Of a stretch of DNA of 64,000 nucleotides, positions 49,338 to 59,990 are shown one piece after another (position 1 is the stretch's first letter; every line of letters starts with the position of its first letter). The position numbers were made by a program, and so were the translations under genes. Below the pieces are notes generated by a model. The model saw only the letters and a list, made by a program, of their open reading frames with translations. It was not told the origin of the DNA and searched no databases. Source of the stretch: Paenibacillus_AR sp051594765 (GTDB taxonomy: Bacteria; Bacillota; Bacilli; Paenibacillales; NBRC-103111); assembly GCF_051594765.1 (NCBI RefSeq), contig NZ_JBPPGJ010000003.1:314488-378487 (forward strand). Reading direction: 5' to 3'.

Positions 49338-50714
49338 TTACTTCCCCAAACAGAACTGGGAGAAAATTTGATCGATCAACGATTCCCCGACCGAGTCCCC
49401 GATTATTTCCCCGAGGTCCTCCCAGGCGTTGCGGATATCGATCTGGATCATATCGATCGGCACCATCGCTTCCGCCGCGGTTAGAGCCTCGGCCAAGGAG
49501 CCGCCTGCCTTCTTCAACAGATGAATATGCCGGACGTTGCTCACATAGGTCATATCACCGGACTCCACCTCTCCGGCGAAGAACAGGGACGAGATCGCCT
49601 TCTCCAGCTGGTCCAAGCCCACCTGCTCCTGTACGGAGAGCAGAACGGTCCGCTCCTCCGGAATGCTCCGGCGGATCTCCTCCAGCTCCAGCTTCATGGG
49701 CAGGTCCGTCTTGTTCACCACCAGCAGCGTCTGCTTGTCCTTCACCAGCTCGAGAAGCTTCCGGTCATCCTCATGCAGCTCCTCCGCCGCATTCAGCACT
49801 AGGAGCACCATATCGGCATCCTCCAGCGCTCCCCGGGACCGGGACACCCCGATCTGCTCCACCACATCAGCCGTCTCCCGGATCCCTGCCGTATCCAGCA
49901 GCTTCAGAGGAATGCCGTTGACGGTGACGAATTCCTCGATCACATCCCGGGTCGTTCCCGGAATATCCGTAACGATGGCCTTGTTCTCCTGGGCGAGGGC
50001 ATTCAGCAGGCTGGATTTGCCTACGTTGGGCCGGCCGATGATGGCGGTCACGATCCCCTCCCGCAGAATCTTCCCCTGCTGGGCCGAACGCAGGAGACCC
50101 TCGATCTCCGTGATCGCCTCCCGCGTATGCGTCTGGATATGGGAGCTGGTCAGCTCCTCCACGTCATGCTCGGGATAATCGATGTTCACCTCGATGTGGG
50201 CCATCAGCTCCACCAGCTTATGCCGCAGCGTCTTGACCCGCTTGGACAGCGTCCCCTCCACCTGCTTCAGTGCCACCTTGAACGCCCGGTCCGACTTGGA
50301 CCGGATCAGATCGATGACAGCCTCCGCTTGGGCCAGATCGATCCGGCCGTTCAGGAACGCCCGCTTCGTGAACTCCCCCGGCTCCGCCAGGCGCGCACCT
50401 GCGTTCAGGATCAGCTCCAGCACCTTGCGGACGGATACCATGCCTCCATGGCAGCTGACCTCCACCACATCCTCCATGGTAAAAGATCTCGGTGCCCTCA
50501 TCACGGTCACCAGAGCCTCCTCCACCCGCTCCTTCGTCTCCGGATCGGTGATCATGCCATAGTGGACCGTGTGGGTCGGCACCTCCGCCAGCTTGGATTT
50601 GGAGCGGAAGACCTGGTCCGCCACCTGTACGGCCTGGTCCCCGCTTATGCGAATGACGGCGATTCCTCCCTCCCCCATCGGAGTGGAGATCGCCGCGATG
50701 GTATCTGTTATCAT
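49338..50714 (-). CDS. mnmE: tRNA modification GTPase MnmE
   Basis: A 458-residue GTPase acting with MnmG on tRNA U34. N-terminal formyl-THF-binding domain (MITDTIAAISTPMGEGGIAV), G domain with GRPNVGKSS, TTRD, DTAG and NKTD, and the C-terminal CLGK motif. ATG 50714 is chosen because AGGAG lies upstream and it starts the family; ATG 50747 overlaps a terminator region. Follows jag. Confidence 0.96.
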   Translation of the reverse strand: MITDTIAAISTPMGEGGIAVIRISGDQAVQVADQVFRSKSKLAEVPTHTVHYGMITDPETKERVEEALVTVMRAPRSFTMEDVVEVSCHGGMVSVRKVLELILNAGARLAEPGEFTKRAFLNGRIDLAQAEAVIDLIRSKSDRAFKVALKQVEGTLSKRVKTLRHKLVELMAHIEVNIDYPEHDVEELTSSHIQTHTREAITEIEGLLRSAQQGKILREGIVTAIIGRPNVGKSSLLNALAQENKAIVTDIPGTTRDVIEEFVTVNGIPLKLLDTAGIRETADVVEQIGVSRSRGALEDADMVLLVLNAAEELHEDDRKLLELVKDKQTLLVVNKTDLPMKLELEEIRRSIPEERTVLLSVQEQVGLDQLEKAISSLFFAGEVESGDMTYVSNVRHIHLLKKAGGSLAEALTAAEAMVPIDMIQIDIRNAWEDLGEIIGDSVGESLIDQIFSQFCLGK

Positions 50715-50754
50715 GTCGGCTGTAGCTCCTTCATTCGGTCTGTCCATTCTACAA

Positions 50755-50792
50755 AAAACGCAATGACTTCGTCCTTCGCTGAAGTCATTGCG
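50755..50792 (-). terminator. terminator of jag
   Basis: On the minus strand a 12-bp perfect stem CGCAATGACTTC / GAAGTCATTGCG is followed by six T. It separates jag from mnmE. Confidence 0.88.
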
Positions 50793-50801
50793 CGGTTAAC
50801 G

Positions 50802-51422
50802 TTAACGTAAGGATATGACCACTCTACGGTTCGGCTCATCGCCCTTGCTGTAGGTTCGAACGGTCGGATGGTCCTGCAGCTGGGAGTGGATGATCTTCCG
50901 GTCCGCCGGAGACATCGGCTCCAGCACCACGTCCTTGCGGGTCCGGATCACGCGCCCGGCCAGCCGGCCGGCCAGATCCTCCAGCGTCTTCTTCCGGCGT
51001 TCCCTGAAGTGCTCCGCATCCAATATCATGCGCAAATGCTTGTCGGAATACCGGTTGGCGACGATATTCACCAGATATTGCAGAGAATCGAGGGTCTGTC
51101 CCCGGCGTCCGATCAGAATGCCGAGCTCCTCGCCGGTCAGATTCAGGAGAATGCCGTCCTTGTCTTCGACGCGCTCGATGTCGGCCTTTACGCCCATAGT
51201 CTGGAATACGTCCTGAAGGAAGCGGATGGCTTCCTCCACCGCATCCGGAATCAGCTCCAGCTGCACCTTGGCGTCCTTCGAACCGAACAGGCCGAACAAG
51301 CCCTTGGCTGCCTGCTCCAATACCTGCACCTTGACGCGGTTCTCGGGAACCTTCCACTGGCCCAGTCCCTGCTTGACCGCCTCTTCAACCGTTTTTCCCG
51401 TGACGATAAGCGTCTTCGTCAT
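50802..51422 (-). CDS. jag: RNA-binding protein Jag (KhpB)
   Basis: A 206-residue protein with N-terminal Jag domain (about 4-52), a KH-II domain (ILIGRRGQTLDSLQYLVN, near 102-119) and an R3H domain at the C-terminus. It binds RNA with KhpA and affects cell shape and division. Twelve bases after spoIIIJ; operon with rnpA/rpmH region. Confidence 0.96.
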   Translation of the reverse strand: MTKTLIVTGKTVEEAVKQGLGQWKVPENRVKVQVLEQAAKGLFGLFGSKDAKVQLELIPDAVEEAIRFLQDVFQTMGVKADIERVEDKDGILLNLTGEELGILIGRRGQTLDSLQYLVNIVANRYSDKHLRMILDAEHFRERRKKTLEDLAGRLAGRVIRTRKDVVLEPMSPADRKIIHSQLQDHPTVRTYSKGDEPNRRVVISLR

Positions 51423-51434
51423 CTGCTTCCACCT

Positions 51435-52166
51435 CTACTTTTTGGATGGACGATAAATGAAATAGGTCTGTACGATGGTGAAGATGTTGCTGTACACCCA
51501 GTAGAGCGGAAGCGCAGAAGCAAAGCTATAGGACATGGCGAAGATCATGACTGGGAAAACATACAGCAGCATTTTCATCGAAGGATTCGCGTTGTTCGGC
51601 TGATAGGCCATCATGACCTTCTGCTGGACGAACGTAGTGATCGAAGCAAGTATCGGCAGGATCAGCCACTTATCTCTCTCGGACAACTGCAGCCACAAGA
51701 AGGTGTGCTCATGAATGAACGGATTGTACATAATCGCATTATACAAGGCGATCAGGATCGGCATCTGCACGAAGATCGGTAGACAGCCGGCCAGCGGGTT
51801 GACCCCATGCTTCTGGAACAGCTTCATGGTCTCTTCCTGCTGCTTCTTGGCATCGTCCTTGAACTTCTGCTTGATCTTGTTAAGCTCCGGTTGCAGCTCC
51901 TGCATGGCCTTCGAGCTCTTGTACTGACGCAGCGTCAGCGGGAGGATGATTAAGCGGATGATGATCGTAACCACAAGAATGGATAATCCGTATTCGCCCC
52001 ACAGAAGGTTGGCGAACCAATCCAGCGTATCGGACAAGGGGCCTACAAAATACTTCGTCCAAATGCCCACTCGCTCCCCGGTCAGATCGTTAGGTCTGCC
52101 GCATGCGGTCAAGACAAGCATCATCAGCCCCAGGGGCCATAATTTCTTCATAAGACGCGTCAACAC
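51435..52166 (-). CDS. spoIIIJ: membrane protein insertase YidC/SpoIIIJ
   Basis: A 243-residue lipoprotein-type insertase. A signal peptide ending in a LTAC lipobox (Cys22) is followed by five membrane segments, with the conserved Arg in IIIRLIILPL (near 69-78). It inserts membrane proteins and is needed for sporulation. The start could be GTG 52166 or TTG 52163 (GGAGG spacing favours TTG); ATG 52151 is too far. No yidD gene lies between rnpA and spoIIIJ. Confidence 0.95.
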   Translation of the reverse strand: MLTRLMKKLWPLGLMMLVLTACGRPNDLTGERVGIWTKYFVGPLSDTLDWFANLLWGEYGLSILVVTIIIRLIILPLTLRQYKSSKAMQELQPELNKIKQKFKDDAKKQQEETMKLFQKHGVNPLAGCLPIFVQMPILIALYNAIMYNPFIHEHTFLWLQLSERDKWLILPILASITTFVQQKVMMAYQPNNANPSMKMLLYVFPVMIFAMSYSFASALPLYWVYSNIFTIVQTYFIYRPSKK

Positions 52167-52340
52167 AGTTCCTCCTTAGGCTATCGGAAAATCATCCGGA
52201 CTTCGTTATGTTCAATGGTCCATAACATGACGGAAGTGCAAGGTTATGGGCATTCGTATCTACATAAATATATCATAACTTATCCATGAAGGAAAACGGT
52301 ATCCACAGCCTGTACGGCCTGGGACAAAATCGCTCCGCGC

Positions 52341-52697
52341 CTACCCCTTTTTCCCCAGAATGCCGGCCCGCTTCAGCACGTGGAGCACGCTCTTCTCCAT
52401 CTCGGCATACTCCATCTCGGCAGCGGGTTTCCTCGCGATCAGGATCATGTCGGTCCTGGGCGCGATCTTCTCCCCGTTATGCCGGACGATCTCCTTCACC
52501 AGGCGCCGAATCCGGTTGCGCACCACCGCATTGCCCACCTTCTTGCTCACCGAGACGCCCAGGCGGAAGCTCTCCCCCGGAACAGCGGCGGACTGAGGCA
52601 TGATATAGACCACAAATTGATGGTTGGCGGAGGACTTACCATGGCGGTACACCTTGTTGAAATCCTCGCGCCGGGTCAGCCGGTTCTCCTTCTGCAC
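52341..52697 (-). CDS. rnpA: ribonuclease P protein component
   Basis: A 118-residue basic protein. It begins with GTG 52697 (MQKENRLTRREDFNKVYRHG) and has the RNR motif SVSKKVGNAVVRNRIRRLVKE near 50-70, which binds P RNA. It matures tRNA 5' ends. Lies 86 bases after rpmH, with a terminator between. The ribosome binding site is GGGGCG, weak. Confidence 0.96.
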   Translation of the reverse strand: MQKENRLTRREDFNKVYRHGKSSANHQFVVYIMPQSAAVPGESFRLGVSVSKKVGNAVVRNRIRRLVKEIVRHNGEKIAPRTDMILIARKPAAEMEYAEMEKSVLHVLKRAGILGKKG

Positions 52698-52752
52698 GAA
52701 TCAACGCCCCGTCTCCGTATACTTAATGAACCATTATTCCCTATGTAAACAC

Positions 52753-52778
52753 AAAAAAGACCACTCATCGTGGTCTTT
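52753..52778 (-). terminator. terminator between rpmH and rnpA
   Basis: On the minus strand AAAGACCAC pairs with GTGGTCTTT with a 5-base loop and runs into TTT. It would let rpmH be made in excess over rnpA. Confidence 0.8.
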
Positions 52779-52782
52779 ATTC

Positions 52783-52917
52783 TTAAGCGGACAATACTTT
52801 TCTGCCCTTTTGACGGCGAGCGGCGAGGACCTTGCGGCCGTTCTTGCTGGCCATCCGCTTGCGGAAGCCGTGTACCTTTTTGCGCTTGCTCACGTTCGGT
52901 TTGAACGACGGTTTCAT
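52783..52917 (-). CDS. rpmH: 50S ribosomal protein L34
   Basis: A 44-residue very basic protein, MKPSFKPNVSKRKKVHGFRK and then RKVLAARRQKGRKVLSA, as in all L34s. AGGAGGTG lies just before the ATG. It is the first gene leftward from oriC and has its own promoter at 52990-52962. Confidence 0.98.
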   Translation of the reverse strand: MKPSFKPNVSKRKKVHGFRKRMASKNGRKVLAARRQKGRKVLSA

Positions 52918-52961
52918 CTATTGCACCTCCTACAGGAAAACATCCCAAAATACCTTTCAAT

Positions 52962-52990
52962 ATTAAATCACTTCTAAAGAGGAAAGTCAA
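52962..52990 (-). promoter_or_regulatory. rpmH promoter
   Basis: On the minus strand TTGACT (52990-52985), 17 bp, TTTAAT (52967-52962). Confidence 0.7.
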
Positions 52991-53086
52991 CCTCAGAGCA
53001 TTTGAAAATCATACCTGTGTACAGAGGGAGGAGTAAATCTTCACATCCTGTCGTTTTGTAAACAAATTATAAACAATATGTAGTAT

Positions 53087-53303
53087 GGTGGATAATTTTT
53101 TCGCACAACAGATTGAACTTGTGGATAATCCGTATCTTTTCGTTGAAAAGCCTAGTGTGATTTGATATATTAGTATTGTTTTCGGTTGTGGATAGACCGA
53201 GTTTCCCACAACTTTATACACAGCTTGTGGATAACAATGTGAACAAATTCATAGTCACGGGGATAATCCGTCTATGAATTTTCTTAACTTTGGGGATAAT
53301 CCG
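53087..53303. other. oriC, DnaA-box cluster upstream of dnaA
   Basis: The 460-base gap between rpmH and dnaA is AT-rich and holds DnaA boxes. Perfect TGTGGATAA lies at 53120-53128 and 53226-53234. One-mismatch copies are TGTGGATAG (53187-53195), GGTGGATAA (53087-53095) and TTATACACA (53214-53222). A further motif GGATAATCCG occurs three times (53123, 53261, 53294). This matches the incA-type box cluster of the Bacillus origin. Confidence 0.85.
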
Positions 53304-53381
53304 ACAGGATGTTCTTTGATATGACACGCACCGCCGGTTTGCTGCCGTCAGCTTGCGATTTTTCTAAGGAGTGAACGACTT

Positions 53382-54734
53382 GTGGAGAGCCATGCCAACG
53401 AATTATGGCAGCAGGTACTGTCCGTCATTCAGACAAAGGTGAGCAAACCCAGCTTCGACACCTGGTTGAAATCCACCAAAGCCACGGTGTTCAGCGATAC
53501 GTCGCTTTTAATTTGCGCACCGAACAATTTTGCCAAAGAGTGGCTGGAATCCCGTTATGCCAAGATGATCAGCTCCACCGTAGCAGAGACGTTGGGCAGG
53601 CACGTCCAAGTTCAGTTCACGATTGACGATATGCCTCCACCCGCAGCAGCTGTTCCCGCTCCCTCGGCCCCGCCGGCGAAGCCCGCCGCTGCCCTGCATG
53701 AGGATTCGTTCTCGCTGAATCCCAAATATACATTCGATACCTTCGTTATCGGCTCCGGCAACCGGTTCGCCCATGCGGCGTCGCTGGCCGTCGCCGAAGC
53801 GCCGGCCAAGGCCTACAACCCCCTCTTCCTCTATGGAGGAGTCGGCTTGGGCAAGACCCACTTGATGCACGCCATCGGGCATTATGTCCTCGAGCACAAC
53901 CAGAGCGCCCGCGTCCTCTACATCTCTTCCGAGAAGTTCACGAACGAGTTCATCAACGCCATCCGGGACAACCGCGGCGAGAGCTTCCGCAACAAGTACC
54001 GGAACATCGACGTGCTGCTCATCGACGACATTCAATTCCTGGCCGGCAAGGAGCAGACCCAGGAGGAGTTTTTCCATACCTTCAACGCCCTTCATGAAGA
54101 GCGCAAGCAGATCATCATCTCCTCCGACCGACCGCCGAAGGAAATTCCGACGCTGGAGGACCGCCTGCGTTCCCGCTTCGAATGGGGCTTGATCACCGAT
54201 ATCCAGCCGCCGGATCTGGAGACGCGGATTGCGATTCTCCGCAAGAAGGCCAAGGCGGAGAACCTGGACATTCCCAACGAAGCCATGGTCTATATTGCGA
54301 ACCAGATCGATACGAATATCCGGGAATTGGAAGGCGCTCTCATACGGGTCGTCGCCTATTCGTCTCTCATCAACGAGGATGTATCGGTGCATCTGGCGGC
54401 CGAGGCCCTGAAGGACATCATCCCCAGCAGCCGGCCGAAGGTCATCACGATCCACGATATCCAGCAGCGGGTCGGCGAATTCTACGGTCTCAAGGTGGAG
54501 GAATTCAAGGCCCGCAAGCGCACCAAGGCCGTTGCCTTCCCGCGCCAGGTAGCCATGTACCTCTCCCGGGAGCTGACCGACCATTCCCTGCCCAAGATCG
54601 GCGAAGCCTTCGGAGGCCGGGATCATACGACCGTCATCCATGCCCATGACAAGATCTCCTCGTCGCTGAAGACCGACCAGGAGCTGTCCAAGATCATTCG
54701 CAATCTTACCGAAAAAATTAAAAATCCCGGTTAA
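53382..54734 (+). CDS. dnaA: chromosomal replication initiator DnaA
   Basis: A 450-residue initiator. Domain I (about 1-80) is followed by a Pro/Ala-rich linker, the AAA+ domain with GGVGLGKTHL (near 151-160) and sensor motifs, and domain IV, the box-binding helix-turn-helix with GGRDHTTVIHA (near 413-423). Start GTG 53382 has AAGGAG 9 bases upstream. Flanked by DnaA boxes on both sides. Followed by a hairpin terminator. Confidence 0.98.
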   Translation: MESHANELWQQVLSVIQTKVSKPSFDTWLKSTKATVFSDTSLLICAPNNFAKEWLESRYAKMISSTVAETLGRHVQVQFTIDDMPPPAAAVPAPSAPPAKPAAALHEDSFSLNPKYTFDTFVIGSGNRFAHAASLAVAEAPAKAYNPLFLYGGVGLGKTHLMHAIGHYVLEHNQSARVLYISSEKFTNEFINAIRDNRGESFRNKYRNIDVLLIDDIQFLAGKEQTQEEFFHTFNALHEERKQIIISSDRPPKEIPTLEDRLRSRFEWGLITDIQPPDLETRIAILRKKAKAENLDIPNEAMVYIANQIDTNIRELEGALIRVVAYSSLINEDVSVHLAAEALKDIIPSSRPKVITIHDIQQRVGEFYGLKVEEFKARKRTKAVAFPRQVAMYLSRELTDHSLPKIGEAFGGRDHTTVIHAHDKISSSLKTDQELSKIIRNLTEKIKNPG

Positions 54735-54744
54735 TAACCAACAT

Positions 54745-54852
54745 GCCTATACACAAACTACTCACATGTGGATAGGCTTTTCTTTTCGGGCTTTCGTCCA
54801 CATATCCACATATTCAGGCCCCCTACTACTTATACGAATTTAAAGATATAAT
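54745..54852. other. dnaA terminator, DnaA boxes and AT-rich stretch
   Basis: GCCTAT (54745-54750) pairs with ATAGGC (54772-54777), followed by TTTTCTTTT, a dnaA terminator. TGTGGATAG (54767-54775) and ATATCCACA (54802-54810) are DnaA-box like. An AT-rich segment follows from 54828 to 54860, with TATAAT at 54847-54852. In B. subtilis the unwinding region lies in this dnaA-dnaN gap. Confidence 0.6.
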
Positions 54853-54967
54853 AATGATTCGGTATGCAAATGACGCCTGTCTGCTTTTTACGATGCCGAC
54901 GTTCAGCGTTTCAGATACATGAAGCTTATGAATCGGGAAGCCATTTTAGAACCACAGGAGTGACATT

Positions 54968-56110
54968 ATGAAACTGACGGTAGCGAAGGACTATTTCAAC
55001 GAAGCCATTCAGCATGTATCCAAGGCCATCTCCAGCAGAACCACCCTGCCCATCCTGAGCGGGATCAAGATCGATGCGGCTCCCAACGGTGTCACTCTGA
55101 CAGCAAGCGATACGGACATCTCCATTCAATCGTTTATTCCGACGGAGCATAACCAGAAGATCATCATCCGTCTCGAGCAGAGAGGCAGCGTCGTGCTGCC
55201 GGCTAAGTTTCTGTCGGAGATCATCCGTAAGCTGCCTTCCGATCAGATCGAGATCGAAGTGACCAATCTGTTCCAGACCATTATTCGTTCCGGCTCCTCG
55301 GAGATTCAGATGGTCGGCTTGGATCCCGAGGAATATCCGCTTCTGCCTGAAGTGGAAGAGCGTAAGACCGTATCTCTGGCCAGCGATCTCTTGAAGACCA
55401 TGATCAAGCAGACGGCTTTTGCCGTATCGGCCAACGAAGCGACTCCCATTCTGACCGGTGTTCTCTGGGTGATGAACGGACAGACCCTGAAGCTGGTCGG
55501 CTGTGACCGCCACCGTCTGGCTCAGCGGGAGACCATCATGGAAGCGGATGAGGCGCGCCAGTTCAACAATATCGTCATCTCCGGCAAGACCTTGAACGAG
55601 CTCTCCAAAATCCTTCCCGACGGCAACTCCCTTGTGGATATCGTCGTGTCCGACAATCAGGTCCTCTTCAAGATGGACCGGATCCTGTTCTATTCCCGCA
55701 TCCTGGATGGCACGTATCCGGATACGACTAAGCTGATCCCCCGTTCCTTCCAGACCGAGATGGTCATCAACACCAAGGAGCTGGTGGACGCCATCGACCG
55801 TGCTTACCTGCTGTCCCGTGAGGAGAAGACGAACATCGTGAAGATGATCATGATCGACGAATCCTCCGTGGAGATCAGCTCCAGTTCCTCCGATTTGGGC
55901 AAGGTGACCGAGATGCTGGTGGTCAAGAGCCTGACAGGCGAGCTGCTCAAGATTTCGTTCAATTCCAAATATATGCTGGATGCCCTGAAGGTCATCGACA
56001 GCGAGTACATCCGGATCGGCTTCACCGGCGCCATGAGCCCCATCATCATTCAACCGGAGGAAGGCACCTCCATCCTGCAGCTGATTCTTCCGTACCGCAC
56101 GACCAACTAA
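54968..56110 (+). CDS. dnaN: DNA polymerase III beta sliding clamp
   Basis: A 380-residue clamp built of three clamp domains that dimerises around DNA. The sequence begins MKLTVAKDYFNEAIQHVSKA and ends with the PIIIQPEE / ILPYRTTN type end. ACAGGAG lies upstream of ATG. It recruits polymerases and many repair factors through a hydrophobic pocket. Confidence 0.98.
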   Translation: MKLTVAKDYFNEAIQHVSKAISSRTTLPILSGIKIDAAPNGVTLTASDTDISIQSFIPTEHNQKIIIRLEQRGSVVLPAKFLSEIIRKLPSDQIEIEVTNLFQTIIRSGSSEIQMVGLDPEEYPLLPEVEERKTVSLASDLLKTMIKQTAFAVSANEATPILTGVLWVMNGQTLKLVGCDRHRLAQRETIMEADEARQFNNIVISGKTLNELSKILPDGNSLVDIVVSDNQVLFKMDRILFYSRILDGTYPDTTKLIPRSFQTEMVINTKELVDAIDRAYLLSREEKTNIVKMIMIDESSVEISSSSSDLGKVTEMLVVKSLTGELLKISFNSKYMLDALKVIDSEYIRIGFTGAMSPIIIQPEEGTSILQLILPYRTTN

Positions 56111-56123
56111 GGAGCGGATACCT

Positions 56124-56345
56124 ATGACCGTTGTACCCATTCGCGGGGAATACATTACGTTGGGCCAATTTTTGAAGATTACGGACATCATCTCCTCCGG
56201 AGGCGAGGCGAAGCTCTACCTGGCGGAGGCCAAGATTCTCGTGAACGGGGAGCCGGACAACCGCCGCGGCCGCAAGCTGTATCCGAACGATACCGTGAAG
56301 GTAGGCGGCGTAGGCGAATTCCGGGTTACCGCGGAGCAGAACTGA
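56124..56345 (+). CDS. yaaA: S4-domain RNA-binding protein (YaaA/RlbA)
   Basis: A 73-residue S4-like protein (IRGEYITLGQFLKITDII, then AKILVNGEPDNRRGRKL). It binds RNA, perhaps in large-subunit assembly. Located between dnaN and recF and overlapping recF by one base (TGATG), as in Bacilli. Confidence 0.93.
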   Translation: MTVVPIRGEYITLGQFLKITDIISSGGEAKLYLAEAKILVNGEPDNRRGRKLYPNDTVKVGGVGEFRVTAEQN

Positions 56346-57460
56346 TGTTCCTGAAGAAGCTGTCTCTCCAGCATTACCGCAATTATGAACAGTTCGAATT
56401 GGCTACTGACTCGGTAGTCAATCTTTTTGTGGGGCCCAACGCCCAAGGCAAGACCAATCTGCTGGAATCCATCTTCGTGCTGGCACTGACCAAGTCCCAC
56501 CGGACTCATCAGGACAAGGAGCTCATCGGATGGGACAAGGATCAGGCCGTCATCTACGGCGAGCTGGACAAAAAATACGGAGCCGTCAAGCTGCAGCTCC
56601 AGATCTCCCAGCAGGGCAAGAAGGCCAAGATCAACGGCCTCGAGCAGAAGAAGCTAAGCGGCTTCGTAGGCGCCATGAATGTGGTCATGTTCGCGCCGGA
56701 GGACCTGGAGATCGTCAAGGGCGCCCCCGGTATTCGACGGCGTTTTCTCGACATGGAGATCGGGCAGGTTCACCCCGGTTACCTTCACGATCTGACGCAA
56801 TACACCAAGGTTCTAGCCCAACGCAACAACTTCCTGAAGCAGAACGGCGGCCCCGGTGCGGGCAAGCATTCGGCCATGCTGGAGGTATGGAACGAACAGT
56901 TGGCAACTTTTGGTGTTAAAATGATGAAAAAACGTCAAAGCTTTATAGAGAAGCTCCAGCGGTGGGCTGAATCGATCCATGAAGGCATTACGAACGGTCA
57001 GGAATCCCTTCAGATCGTGTACAAGCCCAGCTTCGGCACGTCCTTCCAAGAAGATGAACCTATCCTATTCGATCAATTTATGGTAAAGTTAAATGAGGTC
57101 CGCGATCAGGAGCTGCGCCGTGGAACAACACTGGCAGGACCCCACCGGGACGACATGCTGTTCTACATCAACGGCAAGGAAGCCCAGACCTTCGGCTCCC
57201 AAGGCCAGCAGCGCACCACCGCCTTATCGGTCAAGCTGGCGGAGCTGGAGCTTATGAACGAAGAGGTGGGCGAATATCCGATTCTGCTGTTGGACGACGT
57301 TCTGTCCGAGCTGGACCGGAACCGGCAGACCCAACTGATTGAGACCATTCAGGATAAGGTGCAGACTTTCATCACCACCACCGGTGTCGAGAGCGTGGAT
57401 TTATCCAAAATTCGTGACGCGGCCTTCTTCCAAGTGCGGAACGGCCGTATTTTGACATAA
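56345..57460 (+). CDS. recF: DNA replication and repair protein RecF
   Basis: A 371-residue SMC-like ATPase. Walker A GPNAQGKTNL (near 30-39), signature GSQGQQRTTAL (near 281-291) and Walker B LLLDDVLSELD (near 317-327) are present. It loads RecA at gaps with RecO and RecR. The ATG shares a base with the yaaA stop, giving coupled translation. Confidence 0.97.
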   Translation: MFLKKLSLQHYRNYEQFELATDSVVNLFVGPNAQGKTNLLESIFVLALTKSHRTHQDKELIGWDKDQAVIYGELDKKYGAVKLQLQISQQGKKAKINGLEQKKLSGFVGAMNVVMFAPEDLEIVKGAPGIRRRFLDMEIGQVHPGYLHDLTQYTKVLAQRNNFLKQNGGPGAGKHSAMLEVWNEQLATFGVKMMKKRQSFIEKLQRWAESIHEGITNGQESLQIVYKPSFGTSFQEDEPILFDQFMVKLNEVRDQELRRGTTLAGPHRDDMLFYINGKEAQTFGSQGQQRTTALSVKLAELELMNEEVGEYPILLLDDVLSELDRNRQTQLIETIQDKVQTFITTTGVESVDLSKIRDAAFFQVRNGRILT

Positions 57461-57505
57461 TTCCCGGGATAGAACTGCGTGATTTCAGAATAGGAGGCGG
57501 TGCCC

Positions 57506-57754
57506 TTGTTCATCCATCTGGGCGGCGAGAAGATCATCCGGGCGTCGGAGCTGATCGGGATATTCGATCTGTCCATCGAGAAGACGTCCAAGGTTACCAA
57601 ACAGTTTACCTCCCATGCCGGCAGGGAAAAGAAGGTGGAAATCATCGGAGACGAAGAGTGCAAGTCACTGGTCGTTACTCTGGATAAGGTCTATTATTCC
57701 CCCATCTCCTCTTCCACGCTGAAGAAACGCGCGCATCATTTATTCGTGAACTGA
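57506..57754 (+). CDS. remB: extracellular matrix regulator RemB (YaaB)
   Basis: An 82-residue protein. AGGAGG at 57492-57497 fits the TTG at 57506 (8-base gap) better than the GTG at 57500. It reads FIHLGGEKIIRASELIGIFD and then YYSPISSSTLKKRA, matching RemB. RemB helps activate matrix genes in B. subtilis. Located between recF and gyrB. Confidence 0.9.
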   Translation: MFIHLGGEKIIRASELIGIFDLSIEKTSKVTKQFTSHAGREKKVEIIGDEECKSLVVTLDKVYYSPISSSTLKKRAHHLFVN

Positions 57755-57800
57755 TTGCTTCAAGATTATGCACGAACATAGAAAAGTAGGTGATAGGTCC

Positions 57801-59717
<1,917 letters not shown>

Positions 59718-59744
59718 ATGCACGCCTCATAGGGCAATTTTCCG

Positions 59745-59778
59745 ACCGTGCCGTCTGCCGACAGGCACGGTTTCTTGC
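59745..59778 (+). terminator. rho-independent terminator of gyrB
   Basis: ACCGTGCC (59745-59752) pairs with GGCACGGT (59764-59771), followed by TTCTTGCTTT. Confidence 0.65.
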
Positions 59779-59805
59779 TTTCGGAGGGGCTGTGGAAGGT
59801 TTAAA

Positions 59806-59990
59806 TTGTGCAATAGTTGTGAAAGTAATATAATAGAATTTGATGCTTTTTCTTGTTTCACTCCCAGGATAAACGCCGGAACGTGCCTTATGGGCTCGTG
59901 CGTTTACCCGGAAAGTCCATACCGTCATCATAGAACGTTCGTTTTTCGAGACTTTCAGATAGGGTTTGCATAACGTTTAGGGGGTTTACA
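59806..59990 (+). promoter_or_regulatory. gyrA promoter and leader with a hairpin
   Basis: TTGTGC (59806-59811), 17 bp, TATAAT (59829-59834) is followed by about 150 untranslated bases. TAAACGC (59870-59876) pairs with GCGTTTA (59900-59906), with further pairing inside. AGGGGG precedes the gyrA ATG. Confidence 0.6.

Noticed and set aside
47453..49921. Very long open frame (822 codons) on the plus strand opposite mnmG and mnmE
   Set aside because: It is an antisense shadow of GC-rich codons. Its protein is rich in Arg, His, Leu and Pro with no domain, while both minus-strand genes are clear.
52167..52340. Missing yidD between rnpA and spoIIIJ
   Set aside because: I looked for a YidD frame and found none. 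In Bacilli yidD often lies elsewhere, so its absence here is not taken as unusual.
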